This document shows positions 10,641 to 22,277 of a stretch of 64,000 bases of DNA, piece after piece. The translations under genes were made by a program, and so were the position numbers. A model generated the notes under the pieces. The model searched no databases and was not told the DNA's origin. It saw only the letters and a list, made by a program, of their open reading frames with translations. Where the stretch lies: positions 1,743,499 through 1,807,498 of the forward strand of contig NC_133483.1 in NCBI RefSeq assembly GCF_025370935.1, in the 5' to 3' direction. Source of the stretch: Choristoneura fumiferana (Eukaryota > Arthropoda > Insecta > Lepidoptera > Tortricidae). Each line of letters starts with the position of its first letter. Position 1 is the first letter of the stretch.

Positions 10641-10950
10641 TCATTAGAGTGAAGCCGTGGTGGCCTAGTGGTTTGACCTATCGCCTCTCAAGCAGAGGGT
10701 CGTGGGTTCAAACCCCGGCTCGCACCTCTGAGTTTATCGATATTCATGTGCGGAGTTACATTTGAAATTTACCACGAGCTTTGCGGTGAAGGAAAACATC
10801 GTGAGGAAACCTGCACAAACCTGCGAAGCAATTCAATGGTGTGTGTGAAGTTCCCAATCAGCACTGGGCCCGCGTGGGAACTATGGCCCAAGCCCTCTTG
10901 TTCTGAGAGGAGGCCTGTGCCCAGCAGTGGGACGTATATAGGCTGGGATG
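10641..10950 (+). mobile_element. tRNA-derived SINE, full length
   Basis: Perfect 10 bp target duplication AGAGAATCAC at 10631-10640 and 10951-10960. The head (GCCGTGGTGGCCTAGTGG ... GGGTTCAAACCCCGGC) has RNA polymerase III A and B boxes. The body contains GCGGTGAAGGAAAACATCG and AGGAGGCCTGTGCCCAGCAG. The tail is short. Other copies: 2247, 3345, 17490, 33359, 47274, 55747. Confidence 0.85.
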
Positions 10951-11173
10951 AGAGAATCACAGGGCTTTTCATAGCCGCCGCTTTAATACAGATAGTCGCA
11001 AAAATTTAAGACAACATCCCACCAAGGCCTTGTTGGCACGTTCATGCAGCGGCGCGTACGCAGGTCGCACAATGTAATCGCAATCAGAACGATATTTTCA
11101 CTGTCGCGACTGATTTAGCGGCTGACGCGAGCGCCGACCTCCGCGGTAAACAATGCCCGCGACTCGAACAGCC

Positions 11174-11300
11174 GGGCTACTACGAAACTCGAAACTCGAA
11201 GTTCGTGTCGTGCGGTCCCTCTGACACTAAAACTATTTAATACGCGAGCGAGAGGGACGGTACGATACGAACTTCGAGTTTCGTGTTTCGGAGTAGCCCT
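11174..11300. mobile_element. Palindromic GGGCTACTACGAAACTCG element
   Basis: About 50 bp arms (GGGCTACTACGAAACTCGAA ... CGTGCGGTCCCTCT) face each other around a short centre that includes TATTTAATACG. Here the right arm ends CGGAGTAGCCCTGC. Member of a family with copies at 33228, 33708, 34434, 48290, 49464, 49870 and 50639. Confidence 0.75.
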
Positions 11301-11384
11301 GCTGGATCGCCGCGCCCGTGGAAATGGATACTTTTTACTAAGGAGGTGAGACCCCGATGCAATAAGAGGGATGTTATAAGTGTC

Positions 11385-11560
11385 TGTCTGTCCGTGGCAC
11401 TGTAGCTCTTAAACGGGTGAACCGATGTGAATGCAGTTTTTTTATTTGAAAGCAGGTTTTCTAGCGATGGTTCTTAGATACGTTTTATCAAAATCGGTTC
11501 AGCCGTTTTTGAGATATTGAACTTTGGAGCGACAATGTCGGGGTTTCCAACTTTTTTTGG
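11385..11560 (+). repeat. Dispersed repeat (AAACGGGTGAACCGATGTG family)
   Basis: Reverse-oriented relative of 6420-6600: AGCTCTTAAACGGGTGAACC, GATGGTTCTTAGATACG and AAATCGGTTCAGCCGTTTTT. Preceded by a GTCTGTCTGTCC stretch. Confidence 0.55.
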
Positions 11561-11749
11561 TTATACAAGCTTTCATTTAGTTTCACTTGCCCTGAAACCT
11601 TATTGTCTATTGAAATCACAATCATTTTCACCAGTTTTTAGGGTTCCTTGTGGAACTGTTTTCTCTGGCGAGAGATAAGGCGAGATATGCGGAGCTGACC
11701 GTCAACCTAAAGTAGTGGAGAGGCACAGCAAGAAGAGAAGAAGTCCTAG

Positions 11750-11884
11750 TACAGTCACCAGGAGTTATTTCTGTCACAGCGGAGCGTGGAAAAATATCTG
11801 ACACGTGTTACCGGCCTTAGAAATAGAGTCGATCAGATATTTATGCACGCTTTGTTGTGTCGGATATTGGCGTTGCTGACTGTA
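11750..11884. mobile_element. 134 bp MITE, TACAGTCACCAG ends, copy 1 (diverged)
   Basis: TACAGTCACCAGGAGTTATT at the left, TTGGCGTTGCTGACTGTA at the right, GAAATAGAGTCG in the middle. It is the most diverged of four copies (12668, 38850, 55939). Confidence 0.7.
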
Positions 11885-12667
11885 CAAGGAACCCACTCGC
11901 CATGTCCGTCTGTCCGCGGTTTAGTTTAGACATGAGATAGAGACTGCTAGTGCTAGAAAGCAGCAATTTTGCGAGAATGAACTACGTCACCGAAGCGGCA
12001 CAACGAAATGTTGAAATATTTTTTTGACAGACCTTTCCATAAAGTGAGGCTTTTTGGTCTTGTCCATAGAATAACTATTTATTTTAAAGAAAATCTGAAT
12101 GATTTACATTTCCCTTAGTAGTAATTCGCTCTAACTGACCTTTTTGTAAAATAAAAGTTGACTATAAAAATAAATATATAAGTATGATTCTTCACATTTT
12201 TAGCATCCCTCGTTTTTTTCTATTTATCTCATTAAACCTAAAAGATACTCTTGAGCTTATTTCGTTGGTTATCTTTCTATTATACCCATCCCTTTCATTT
12301 TCAAGCAATTAGAACATGATGCTGGTTTGGCGACAAACAAAACATGCTACGCAACAAACTGCGTTTAGCCGAGGGGGTCTATTTCAATCGTTCTCGTATA
12401 GGCCCGATTTAGCACGCGCTATCGCCGATAAAATGTTTAGTCTGTGGCCGAGTCGCCTAAACAGAGGTGACAATCCATCAATAAACAATACTTACAGCAA
12501 ACTTCAAAGTACATGTCCAACGCGGAGTAGCAATAGTAGTTTTTTTACAAATTCTCGCTAAAAAACATGAATGTTCCTAAAAAAAGGCCGTTTATTTTTA
12601 AATCAGTCAATCACTCATAGGTAAAAACTTTAGAAAACCTCTCTTGCCTTTACTTTACTCTTTATAG

Positions 12668-12802
12668 TACAGTCACCAGCATTAATATCTGCCACAGCGG
12701 AGCTTGCAAAAATATCTGTCACGTCCTTCCGGCCCTAGAAATAGAGTCGTATCAGATATTTATGCACGTTTGTTGTGTCAGATATTGGTGCTGGTGACTG
12801 TA
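12668..12802. mobile_element. 134 bp MITE, TACAGTCACCAG ends, copy 2
   Basis: TACAGTCACCAGCATTAATA ... TATTGGTGCTGGTGACTGTA with inverted ends of about 25 bp. It differs from the 38850 copy at only a few positions. No coding capacity. Confidence 0.8.
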
Positions 12803-14230
12803 CAAGTATAGTATATGCAGAAAACTTGACATTCCAAATGTAAGTAATTCATCAAATTATAGAAATTAGAGATATAGGTACCGTAGATATCTCAGTTCTG
12901 TACACTACGCAGTTCTGAACGTTATGTGAATTAGATTTTGTATACAATAGACATTCGACACATGCATATTTATATACGCGGTGTTTTCCTCCATTTCCGT
13001 CAACTTCGACATACAGCTCAGTTCTTTGTTAGAAACTACCCAGTAATTAACTTTTTGGCCAAAACGTAATATTTTTTTGTAGGTACCTACTAATATAACT
13101 TCAGGGTAAAAAGTTACAGGTCAAATTCACAAACTTGACGAGACGTGACACTTAAAACATAAAAACCCACTGTTTAATTTCCTTTTGCTGTACTTTTTCT
13201 TGACTTTCCTTACATCGACATTCAATCAAACTACATTTGCATACCAAATTTCAAGTCGATGCTATTAACCTTGAAGAGTTTCGTCCTGTGGAGACGATCC
13301 TGGCCGGACTACCAGGATGTCACTAGCAGATTATTGCATTGTCACGCAATTTACATAAATATTCTAAATTTCAAGTCAATCTGACTACTGGAAGTTGATC
13401 AAATTTAACTGGCAAGATTTCATTACAAACAGACAGTCACACAGACAGACAATGACACTTTAGTTACGGACTTTATATAGCATCCTAAATTAAGAACCTT
13501 TAAACTGTTTTACTGCGCTTAATTATCTAAGTCTCGATTATCTTTTAAAAAATAAGAGTTAGACCACCATTGTCTTGGAGATATTAACTTCATTTACCTG
13601 TCGAATGTTCCTTCAACTTAACGGGAATCAAAAAAAACACATATTATAAAGCTTTTACTTCACAAGTCACAATCTTTCATAAACCTTTAATGTTTATTAA
13701 TTTGTCGTTCATGAATAAATTAACATCTCAATAAAGAGGAGAATACCCACAGAGAATACCCAATAACTCGATACTCCCGGCTACTAAGAAACAAAGACCC
13801 AATAAACTAAATTGTGTTTAAGTTTGCTCTTAAGAATTAATATTGTTCGACAGTTTAGATAACAGCTACAGTAACTCTAAGGTCTTCATTAGTTACTTAC
13901 GTAATAGTGCTTATGCTTATATCAAAGTTATAAATGTAGCTATATAGTAACGCCGTGTACCTACCTACTTTTAAAATAACAAGTTACTGCGGTCATTCTC
14001 CAATTTCACCAGGGAAACCTTCACACAATTTATTGACTAAAGATTTCTGGACAGAGATAACTCCACGTGCGAAGTTTGGAACTCGAGGTATCTAATAAAT
14101 TATTTAAGCATTGCGACTTAGACTTATGACCCTTATGGGCATCACAACAAGAGCCTATCCTAAATGAACAATCACAAAAGCACACCACACATTAGTGAAC
14201 AGTCTAAGGTAAGTTAACAATAGAAGGAGA
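12803..14230. other. No gene seen; one degraded repeat
   Basis: AT-rich. Around 13240-13480 there is the ACCAAATTTCAAGTCGATG / CAGACAGTCACACAGACAGA pattern common in non-coding lepidopteran repeats. I found no exon. Confidence 0.4.
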
Positions 14231-14288
14231 ACTATACCTGTGTACAGCATTTTCTCGGGCAGGGTACCAAATGGTAAATGTGGCTCAC

Positions 14289-14444
14289 CGGCGTAAGCGC
14301 AGTCGGGATGCTCGAGGTCCGTAACATGGACAGCTTGCGACGCTGCTCCGCCGACAGCGACGCACGGCGACTTCTGCCGAGACCATAGCCGGACACGTCA
14401 GGCACTTCCGCGCTCAGGCCGCGGATGAGCGACGGGCGGAACAT
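14289..14444 (-). CDS. Unrecognised protein, probable first coding exon (52 codons)
   Basis: I do not recognise this protein. The minus-strand frame starts at an ATG at 14444, with an in-frame stop three codons upstream, and stays open to a GT donor (CTTACGCCG|GTGAGC) in phase 0. The 52 residues run from MFRPSLIRGL to SIPTALTP, with a basic, serine-rich stretch (GRSRRASLSAEQRRKLS) that would suit a kinase site. GC content and CpG use are far above the neighbouring DNA, as for a real exon. Further exons would lie to the left on the minus strand; I could not find one within the window. Upstream (14445-14530) there are two or three copies of a 36 bp unit (GCTGACGCACTGAGCTTGGC). It could also be non-coding 5' leader sequence. 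Confidence 0.45.
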
Positions 14445-14759
14445 CGCGGGCACTTAGCTTAGCTGACGCACTGAGCTTGGCTCGGGCACTTAGCTAAGCT
14501 GACGCACTGAGCTTAGCTCAGGCACTTAGCACCGTTAAAATTAATTTGTAGCTCGAATTAGTGATGAAAAACAGACTGAAGTATCAGCTTAGATACTGTG
14601 TTGAAAAAATAATTAGTTATAGAGGCTATAGTTGCATTGCAATTCTGTCGAGGCTATACAGTTTAGGCTTTGCCGAATTCAAGCCAATGATGATCAACGG
14701 ACGCAATATAGTGTGTTTTTGACTTATTTGGTTTACTTAGCTTAGGTAGGAAGGATATA

Positions 14760-15010
14760 TAGGTCAGGTTACTTTCGCTAGCATCAGTGCATTCAAGGTC
14801 CGTATCATGGACAGCTTCACGGCAGGACACGTCAGGCACTTCCGCGCTCAGGCCGCGGGCACTTAGCTGACGCACTGAGCTTGGCAGGCACTTGGCTACG
14901 TAAGTGAGTTTGTAGCTAAAGTTAGTGATGAAGAGTAGACTGAAGTTTAAGTTTAGGGACTGACTGTGTTAAAAAGACATCATTATAGAAATATTAGTTA
15001 CAATTATGCC
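14760..15010 (-). pseudogene. Degraded duplicate of the 14289-14640 exon region
   Basis: TCATGGACAGCTTCACGG, ACACGTCAGGCACTTCCGCG and GCTGACGCACTGAGCTTGGC repeat the exon and its upstream unit in the same order, with internal deletions that remove about half of the codons. The AT-rich flank (GTTAGTGATGAAGAGTAGAC) is also shared. A local direct duplication that then decayed. Confidence 0.55.
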
Positions 15011-15567
15011 GAGAAAATAACGTTCGTAGGTAATTAAGTCTTGACTTGGCCTGAGATATACCTACATAATATTAGTTACACTCAACCCTTAATTTGGCAG
15101 TATACACTATATTGGACACAATTTAAGGCTTGCTGTTTGTTTTTTTTTACATTGAATTTTTAGGACTTCAAAATTACGACGAGGCTTGAATCACGAACTT
15201 TTTTATTTTTTGTCAAATTGAGGGTTAAATTATTTCGGTACCTATATATCAATGAATTTCCTGAATTTATATTAGCATACGAAAATAATTAAACGATAGA
15301 TAAGGATAGCAATCAAAGCTCCACTCATAAATTGCTTATTTATCTGTCTGATTGCGATCATAAAAACGCCGTCCGAATATTTATTCAGAAAAATATGAGT
15401 CGCCTTCACGGTCGGGCATTAGTTTGTTATTTTTGTGGGACAATGTAACGTGGACTATGTTGTTTAGTTATTTATTGCGTATCAGTAGTCACTAAATTTG
15501 TTAGCCTTCAATGCGGGCATAACGTTTTTATATTGTTTACTCGTATATCTTTAAGTAAACAATTCTT

Positions 15568-16022
15568 AAGATTGGTTTTTTGGAATCTTTTTGTATTTTT
15601 TATTTCAATTCCAAATTTTTACTTTTACGGTCATCCCGTAAAACCTAAAAAAATAGATATCTATATTTCAGTTTGTATTTTCAAAAAATTTGGAATTGAA
15701 ATAAAAAATACAAAAAGATTCCAAAAAACCAATCTTAATTTGATTGCTTAGTAACGACATCTCTTGTCCGGGTGAGCGGTTAGTTCCAATGGAGTGCCGA
15801 AAGTTTCTCGACGAGGCGTCACTGCTTAAGTGGCTAAATAAGAAACAAACAAGCTGAGATATGAGGTGCATAGGGGAAATTCGTGTCTGTGCCGTTGACC
15901 AGCAGTGGTGTAGCGGTATAGCACGCGATACGGAATACCGAGGACCTGGGTTCGATTCCCAGTGCTGGTCTTATTTTTCTGGTTTTTCTGTGCATCTATA
16001 TTTCAGTTTGTATTTTCAATTT
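15568..16022 (+). mobile_element. tRNA-containing composite element, copy 2
   Basis: Flanked by an 11 bp duplication AAACAATTCTT (15557-15567 and 16023-16033). It starts AAGATTGGTTTTTTGGAATC as copy 1 does. At 15568-15738 it folds back on itself: the first ~55 bases return inverted as CCAAAAAACCAATCTTAA. A ~155 bp unique middle follows, then a sense tRNA-like sequence (15897-15970, A box TGGTGTAGCGGT, B box GGTTCGATTCC) and the tail CATCTATATTTCAGTTTG. Seven-base acceptor-like arms (ACCAGCA/TGCTGGT) still pair. Confidence 0.7.
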
Positions 16023-16059
16023 AAACAATTCTTGTTTATTTCTTTATTTGTATACTTAT

Positions 16060-16105
16060 ATATATAATATTATATATATATATATATATAATATATATAT
16101 ATTAT
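16060..16105. repeat. TA microsatellite
   Basis: Runs of TATATATA broken by AATATTATA; it adjoins the MITE that begins near 16108. Confidence 0.8.
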
Positions 16106-16107
16106 AC

Positions 16108-16541
16108 ACCGGATGCGGCCTATAACACGAGCAAATAATTAAACATTGATCGTACTCGTCAAACTGAATGACATTTAGTTCAGCGACTTTAAAATAATTA
16201 GTTTTGTTTCTTTCTATTACACTGTAAACTTTATTCGAAGAAGCAATGTAAAGCAACATTTTTTTTTAGCGTTACAGGTGAAGTCAATTGAGATCTAAGA
16301 TGATAATATTTAATTGTTTTGAAAAACCCGCAGTCCTAATAATGCTGTAGGTGTCCATGGGCGGCGGTGATCACTTACCATCAGGTAACCCGCATGGACG
16401 TTTTCTAGCTGGTATTTTATAAAAAAGGGAAAATCCAAAGACTCAATTATTTTTAAAAGTAGCTGAACTAGTTGTCACTTAGTGGCGAGTACGATCTGTG
16501 GTTTAATTATTTATATGCTCCTGTTAAAGAGCCCACCCGGT
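16108..16541. mobile_element. MITE related to 43158-43496, with a LINE tail inside
   Basis: CACCGGATGCGGCCTATAAC at the left, AGCCCACCCGGTATA at the right, with TTTAGTTCAGCGACTTTAAA and AAAAGTAGCTGAACTAGTTG as inverted inner segments. A LINE 3' end (about 16345-16435, GTGTCCATGGGCGGCGGTGA) lies within it. Confidence 0.6.
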
Positions 16542-16676
16542 ATAATTGGGTTTACTTTAAAGCTTATAGGTTCTTAAAATACGTATCTTCACCAAAATAT
16601 ATCATTTACCTACCTGACGAAAAAAACTTCAAGCAAAGCTCGGTCGCATAAATATCTTTATATCTTTCAACAAGCA

Positions 16677-17041
16677 ATACGGTATTTGACTAGTTTGTAT
16701 ATGTTTTATAAATTAAAACTACACAATGCCTGTTATCGAATAGAAAAACAATTTTTAAGCTACCTTTACAAATAACAAAGTTATAAAGGTTTGAAATTCA
16801 AGATTAGACAGAGAAAGACATACTGGCATGTGACGTCACACGCCAGTACCGCCATACTTGCTGCATAGAAAAAAGCGTTTGAGAAAGAGACTGGGTATAT
16901 ATAGATTTTTCAAAAAATCACTATAAATCCAATTTTCAACCGATTTAAATTTTCTCTTCGCTAAACACTATCTGTATATCTATATTTTCATAATAATATA
17001 AAGATATGGCAAAATCAGGAGTTGTCAAATACCGTATTCCC
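16677..17041. mobile_element. Probable MITE with ATACGGTATTTGAC ends
   Basis: AATACGGTATTTGACTAG at the left is mirrored by GTCAAATACCGTATTCC at the right. The interior contains the palindrome TACTGGCATGTGACGTCAC / GCCAGTA. No target duplication noted. Confidence 0.5.
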
Positions 17042-17099
17042 GTATAATATATAAGTATTTATTTCTTGTTATATATTTGTATATTTATTTCCTTCGATT

Positions 17100-18640
17100 A
17101 TGTTGGAAACAGTTCTAACGATTGCAATGAAATTTGCTATGTGGGGGCTCTCTGTGGTAAACAATAATAGATTCATGGTCCTACCTAAGTACCTACATCT
17201 GGGAAAATGCGTGTTTTCGAAATATTATGGAGTTTTAGTGCATGCGCTCGGTAATTTCGATAACTGTTATCAGCGCGATGGTTTAGCGGTATAGTGTTGG
17301 AGGTTTAGTTCAAGTCTAAACTAGTGAAAATTGAAGGGTTATTGTCAAAAAGTGCCACAGGAAAGTGCTGTTTTATAATAAAGTTCGACTTTCACTAGTA
17401 GTTAGTTCATTCTCATACAGTGACATTAATACAATTTTAAGATTTCTCACTAAGAGAGGGTCCATCAAAAGCTTGAATAAGTTTAAAGCAATTCAATGGT
17501 GTGTGTGAAGGTCCCAAGCCGAACCGGGCCTGCGTTGGAACCACAGCCCGAGCTCTCTCTTCTCCTTCTGATAGGCCTGTTTCCAACATTGGCTGTTTCC
17601 AACACTTGATTATAAAACAAATGCGTAAATATCGCTATAAATGTTAAATTGACGTAAAACCTTAGAGACATTGTTGATTATTTATTATGTAAAGGTACAC
17701 TTAATTAAAATTCCCTTTATCCTTAATCACCTTTTCCTTTCCATAGTTCCGATTAAACTTTTAACATCACATTCAAAACCGTTCTTAACACTCCTACCGA
17801 GCGACCGTAACCAGTAACGCGCGCGTTAGCGTAACCCGTTTGCGTAGACGTTGGGAAAGCTGAGTTTTCGGGAAACGAGGAAACGTGGAACGCGTGTATC
17901 AGGGCGAGACGCGGACTCAAGTGCCGAAACGAACGCGTTTACGAATGAAAGTGTATCGCCGAGTCGTCGCCAACGCGTTGCACAATTATCTATCTGACAT
18001 TTAAAATAGGATCAGAGATTAGAGCGGGAGCTGATGCGTAATTATGTCGGCTAAATTCGTTTTAGGTAAATGTTTATGTGTTGTGTTGTTGTGGTCAACT
18101 AGTGGTTTGATTTATGGATTTTCAAGCTCGGATTTTTTCTCTGAGTTTTTCGGACTTTTTCTCTAACTTATATGGGCTCGGATTTTTTCTCTAACTTATA
18201 AATCACTGAACTCTTGACACCAATTGACCCAGTCTCAAGGTAAGCAAAGCACGTGGTACTTGGGTTAAAACTTAAGAACAAACATTCATATTTTGTCCTA
18301 GAGAGATTTTTTGTGATTTTTTTGCCAGTCTCAGTGATAAACAGAGAAACGGTCAGACACATAAGGGTGACTTGTTAGAGCCCTGTTGAACAATCTGGGC
18401 ACGATAAAAATATCTTAAAAGTGAGTCTTTAATTTTTTATCTTGATGTAAATTTTAGCCAACCAGCGCCCGCGCACACTTAGTTTGTTGACACCGATTTG
18501 TACACGGTATTAATATTTTCTAAAGCCGGCGCCGTTTGTTATAATGGATACTTGGCAGACGGACCATTGTCTAAACATATGTATGTATACATTGTCGATA
18601 CACGTTTAAAAAAAATCAGACGTAATATGTTTTTATGAGA
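17100..18640. other. No gene seen; partial SINE and a CpG-rich patch
   Basis: A decayed SINE piece is at 17490-17600 (GCAATTCAATGGTGTGTGTG). At 17800-17990 there is a CpG-rich patch (GTAACGCGCGCGTTAGCG, ACGAACGCGTTTACG) that could be a promoter or untranslated first exon, but nothing assigns it to a gene. Confidence 0.35.
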
Positions 18641-19640
18641 CACAAGAGGTGTCACGTGGGAGAATTTTCCGCCCACACTATATTAAATATGATGAACATA
18701 ACTGTATTATATATAGTTTTTATTTTTATTACCAGAATATTTGCTCAACAAAATGTATATTTGAAACACAAAAATTTGAAAAAGTTTTTCGACTGTACGG
18801 TAGCACGGTCGGCATGGTCGGTCAGCCGTCGAAATCCCGGCACCCGAGGCTCCCGAGGGCACCCGAAGCAACTAATAGGTACTTATAAAAAAACTATAAA
18901 GTTATAAAGTTTATTTCTATTTCTATTTCTAGTTCTTACTTTGATATATTAAGATGTTAGGATATGGCTTCGCCGGTCGCCACTTGACTCCAACTCCAAT
19001 GGAATGATGAGCAGTGAGCATGCTCTATAATAATAAAGGCACACTATAGGACACATTTGGATGATAAGTAGTTTACTTTTCGTTTTTCCTACGGGTAATG
19101 GGTACGTGCGGTATAAAATTCCAAAATTTCAACCGCTAAGATTAGAGAAATAAATTTTGGCGCGGGTGTTTTAAATGCGGTGTTAATGAAATCCGTAATA
19201 CTATAGGTGCTTTTGTGAATTCACGTTGGAATTTAGTAAAATCCCGGAATTTATCTAACTAGCAACTAATCATTAAATTAAATTTGTTTGATGGATACGA
19301 CACAATATAAAAACGGCCGTCCAAGTGCAAGAAATTGTAGGTACCTCTAAAACAACAATGATAATTATAACTACTTAATAGCATTTTTTATTAATAAAAA
19401 TAAATAACGCTCAAAAATCGTTCTAAAAAGATGTTTTTCGCATTTATGTCGAAAAGGTGTAAATTTAAATTTACGGAAGTGTTGTTATAGAGGAAAGAAA
19501 TATGCTCACATATTTGCATTAAAAAATATATAAGTAAAGTACCTATATGATGTTTCCAGGGATCAAATTGGTTGACTTTACGAGTATCTGCGAATACATA
19601 ATTGGAATATGGAAAAGTAATTACGAACCATAGCCTAAAG

Positions 19641-19851
19641 CAGCGTTTCCACCAATAATGTGTGAGGATGTGTTGCGAGGGATATGTTTTTCATTAACCA
19701 ATAGAAACGCTTCATTTACACATCCTCGCACAGCACATCTCTGGTGGAAACAGCTGAGCGGAGCGAGGCGAAGTAAATTAAGCGTTTCTATTGGTTAACG
19801 ATAAACATATTCCTCGCAACACATCCTCGCACATCTCTGGTGGAAACGCTG
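19641..19851. mobile_element. 211 bp palindromic MITE (CAGCGTTTCCACCA ends)
   Basis: CAGCGTTTCCACCA ... TGTTGCGAGG at the left and CCTCGCAACACATCC ... TGGTGGAAACGCTG at the right. A second inner copy of the end motif (CATCTCTGGTGGAAACAGCT) sits mid-element, so the unit is partly duplicated. No open frame. Confidence 0.75.
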
Positions 19852-20235
19852 ATTAAAACCTTCCTAAAACAAAACAAAACCCTCATATTTATTTAGGACT
19901 GGCTGAAATCATTCCTTAAACCTTAAATACCGACTAAAAAAAACTTACCCGTTCAACAACAATACGACGTCGAAAAAAATCCGAAATACCGCACAAATAC
20001 ATTATCACTATCCTTTTCACACGTTCAACACACTGCACTTAAGTTACTAAATGTTACGTATTATTAAGGTATTTATTTAAAAATATATTTACATAAACTT
20101 AAGCTTGACCGATAACAAGCAGCTAAAGATTAAAAATGATGGCGCGGGTAGCGATCATTTTACGAAGCTAGTGTCGATGTATCTCCTTGTTGTTAATTGC
20201 AGGACCGGTACAGGCTGATACGATTGTTTATAGAA

Positions 20236-20454
20236 CTAGCTTTTGCCCGCGGCTTCGCCCGCGTGGAATTCGGTTATCGCGCGCTGCTCCCTCGGGAATT
20301 GTGCATTTTCGGGATAAAAAGTAGCCTATGTGTCTCTGGCCCATAAACTATCTCTATGCCAAAAATAACGTCGATCTGTCGCTCCGTTTCGACGTGAAAG
20401 ACGGACAAACATACACACAAACACACACTTTCGCATTTATAATATTAGCATGGA
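20236..20454 (-). mobile_element. Helitron-like non-autonomous element
   Basis: On the minus strand it starts TCCATGCTAATATTATAAAT and ends AAAAGCTAG|T; hairpin CCCGCGGCTTCGCCCGCG. It is very similar to 2513-2731, so both are probably recent. Confidence 0.7.
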
Positions 20455-20489
20455 TTAGGTATACTTACTTTAAGAATGATAATCCATAC

Positions 20490-20545
20490 TCCATACTATA
20501 TACTATATATACTATATATACTATATATACTATATATACTATAAT
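20490..20545. repeat. ATATACT microsatellite
   Basis: About five tandem ACTATATAT units directly before the Helitron-like element at 20551. Confidence 0.8.
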
Positions 20546-20550
20546 ATTAT

Positions 20551-20575
20551 AAAATATTATAAATGCGAAAGTAAC

Positions 20576-20612
<37 letters not shown>

Positions 20613-21329
20613 TACGCTTTCACGCAAAAACCGCTGAACCGATTTGGATGAAATTTGGTACAGAGATAGAATAGATCATGAGAAAGAACATAGGCTATCT
20701 TTTATCGCGAAAAAAAGGCTTTAAGGGGTTGAAATAGGGGGTGAAAGTTTATATGGTGGAAGTTCGTCGCTGTCGGAAATAAAACCATGAAACTTGGCAT
20801 TTAGGCACTTAATAAGAAATAAGTCGGTATGTGTTTTAGCTTTTTTGAAAATTTGACCTGTGAGGGGATGAAATAGGGGATGAAAGCTCATATGGAAGGT
20901 CGTCATTATCGAAGATAAATCGATGTTTCTTTATAAAACTTGGTATTTGGGCACGTGATAAGAGATCAATTATTGTTCGAGCGTTTTTTAAAATTCTTCC
21001 TGTGTGGGGGTGAAATAGGGGGTGAAAGTTTATATGAAGGTTGACATTGTAGAAGATAAATCGAAGGTTCTAGGGCACTTTGAAAAATAAATAGATATTT
21101 GTTCAAGGGTTTTTGAAAATTTTACCTGCGAGGGTATGAAATAGGATGAAAAAAAGAATGGGAGAACAAAAAAATTAGTTTAGATATAAAGCAATGTATT
21201 AAAATAGGTTATTGTCTATAAACCGTAGAAGTTTCTATGGGCTATTATTGGCAGAATACGTACCCTAAATAAATTAAATACTTTCCAAAGTTACTATTCC
21301 ACGCGGACGAAGTCGCGGGCAAAAGCTAG
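20551..21329 (+). mobile_element. Longer Helitron-like element with internal repeats
   Basis: Starts near AATATTATAAATGCGAAAG, runs through a GTCT microsatellite, and ends CGAAGTCGCGGGC AAAAGCTAG|T. Inside are four diverged ~130 bp units, each with GATGAAATAGGGGRTGAAAG-like text and a following TTTATATGG. No helicase. Confidence 0.6.
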
Positions 21330-21434
21330 TACCTTTAATATACAAGATTATGTTGTTGTTTTTAGTTTTGGCTACCTATAGGTAGATAACTACCTATACT
21401 ATACCTATAGACTACCTACCTATAGGTTTCTTAG

Positions 21435-21560
21435 GCCTCTAGGTTGGCAACGCATCTGCAATACCCCTGGTGTTGCAGGTGTTTATGGGCGGTGGTGATC
21501 TCTTACCATCAGGAGACCCACTTGCTCGTTTGCCATCCAGTCGAATAAAAAAAATAAAAA
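21435..21560 (-). mobile_element. LINE 3' end fragment
   Basis: GTTGCAGGTGTTTATGGGCG and TCTTACCATCAGGAGACC match the 3' region of the LINE fragment at 41475-42045 and the piece at 16345. A-rich on its right side. Confidence 0.5.
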
Positions 21561-22277
21561 AAAACTCGTTTAACCTGCAGTTCGTGAGATTTATGTTTAT
21601 GGCCTTCAGATATAATATTGTATTGTATAACGCTTTATAGTACATAAAACATATAAAATGTGAATAAGATGTATAAAGGAACCTATCGCTTAAAGATCTC
21701 TTCCAGTTAACCTTTGAACTATTGGCAAGACATCAACAAGAGTAGACACTACACTAGGTATGGATAAAGATAAAATTACCGAAATTACTGTATCGGAATT
21801 TAGTAAAATACTGCTGGAATTATCATTCAGTAGCGGCGTTAGGGGAGGGCGCGGTGGGGCGACCGCCCAGGGCGCCGGACTTAAAAGGGGCGCCTGAAGC
21901 CTATAAGTCTATAAAATTCCCAAAGAGAAAGAAAGAAAGGTTTATTTTGGCTCCATAAGTACCAATACAATACAATACAATAACTCTTTATTGCACACCA
22001 ATACAGTAAACAGTACAGAGAAAACAAGTATATACATAGAGATTTTCTAAGGTAAGCAATAGGCGGCCTTATCGCTTCAGAGCGATCTCTTCCAGGCAAC
22101 CTTTACAATGGACAGAAATAAGGAATACATTTTAGCAGGTGGTGCAATTTACAGTAGATCAGAGCTGTATCAAGAATACATAAAACTAACACATACAATA
22201 CACATACACAACAAATCTAAACAGATAGATAGGTAGATGGATACCATAACAACACATAAATAAGCTAACTATAACAT

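Noticed and set aside
17275..17330. tRNA-like sequence (GATGGTTTAGCGGTATAG)
   Set aside because: Only an A-box-like part is seen; the B box is poor and no cloverleaf fits.
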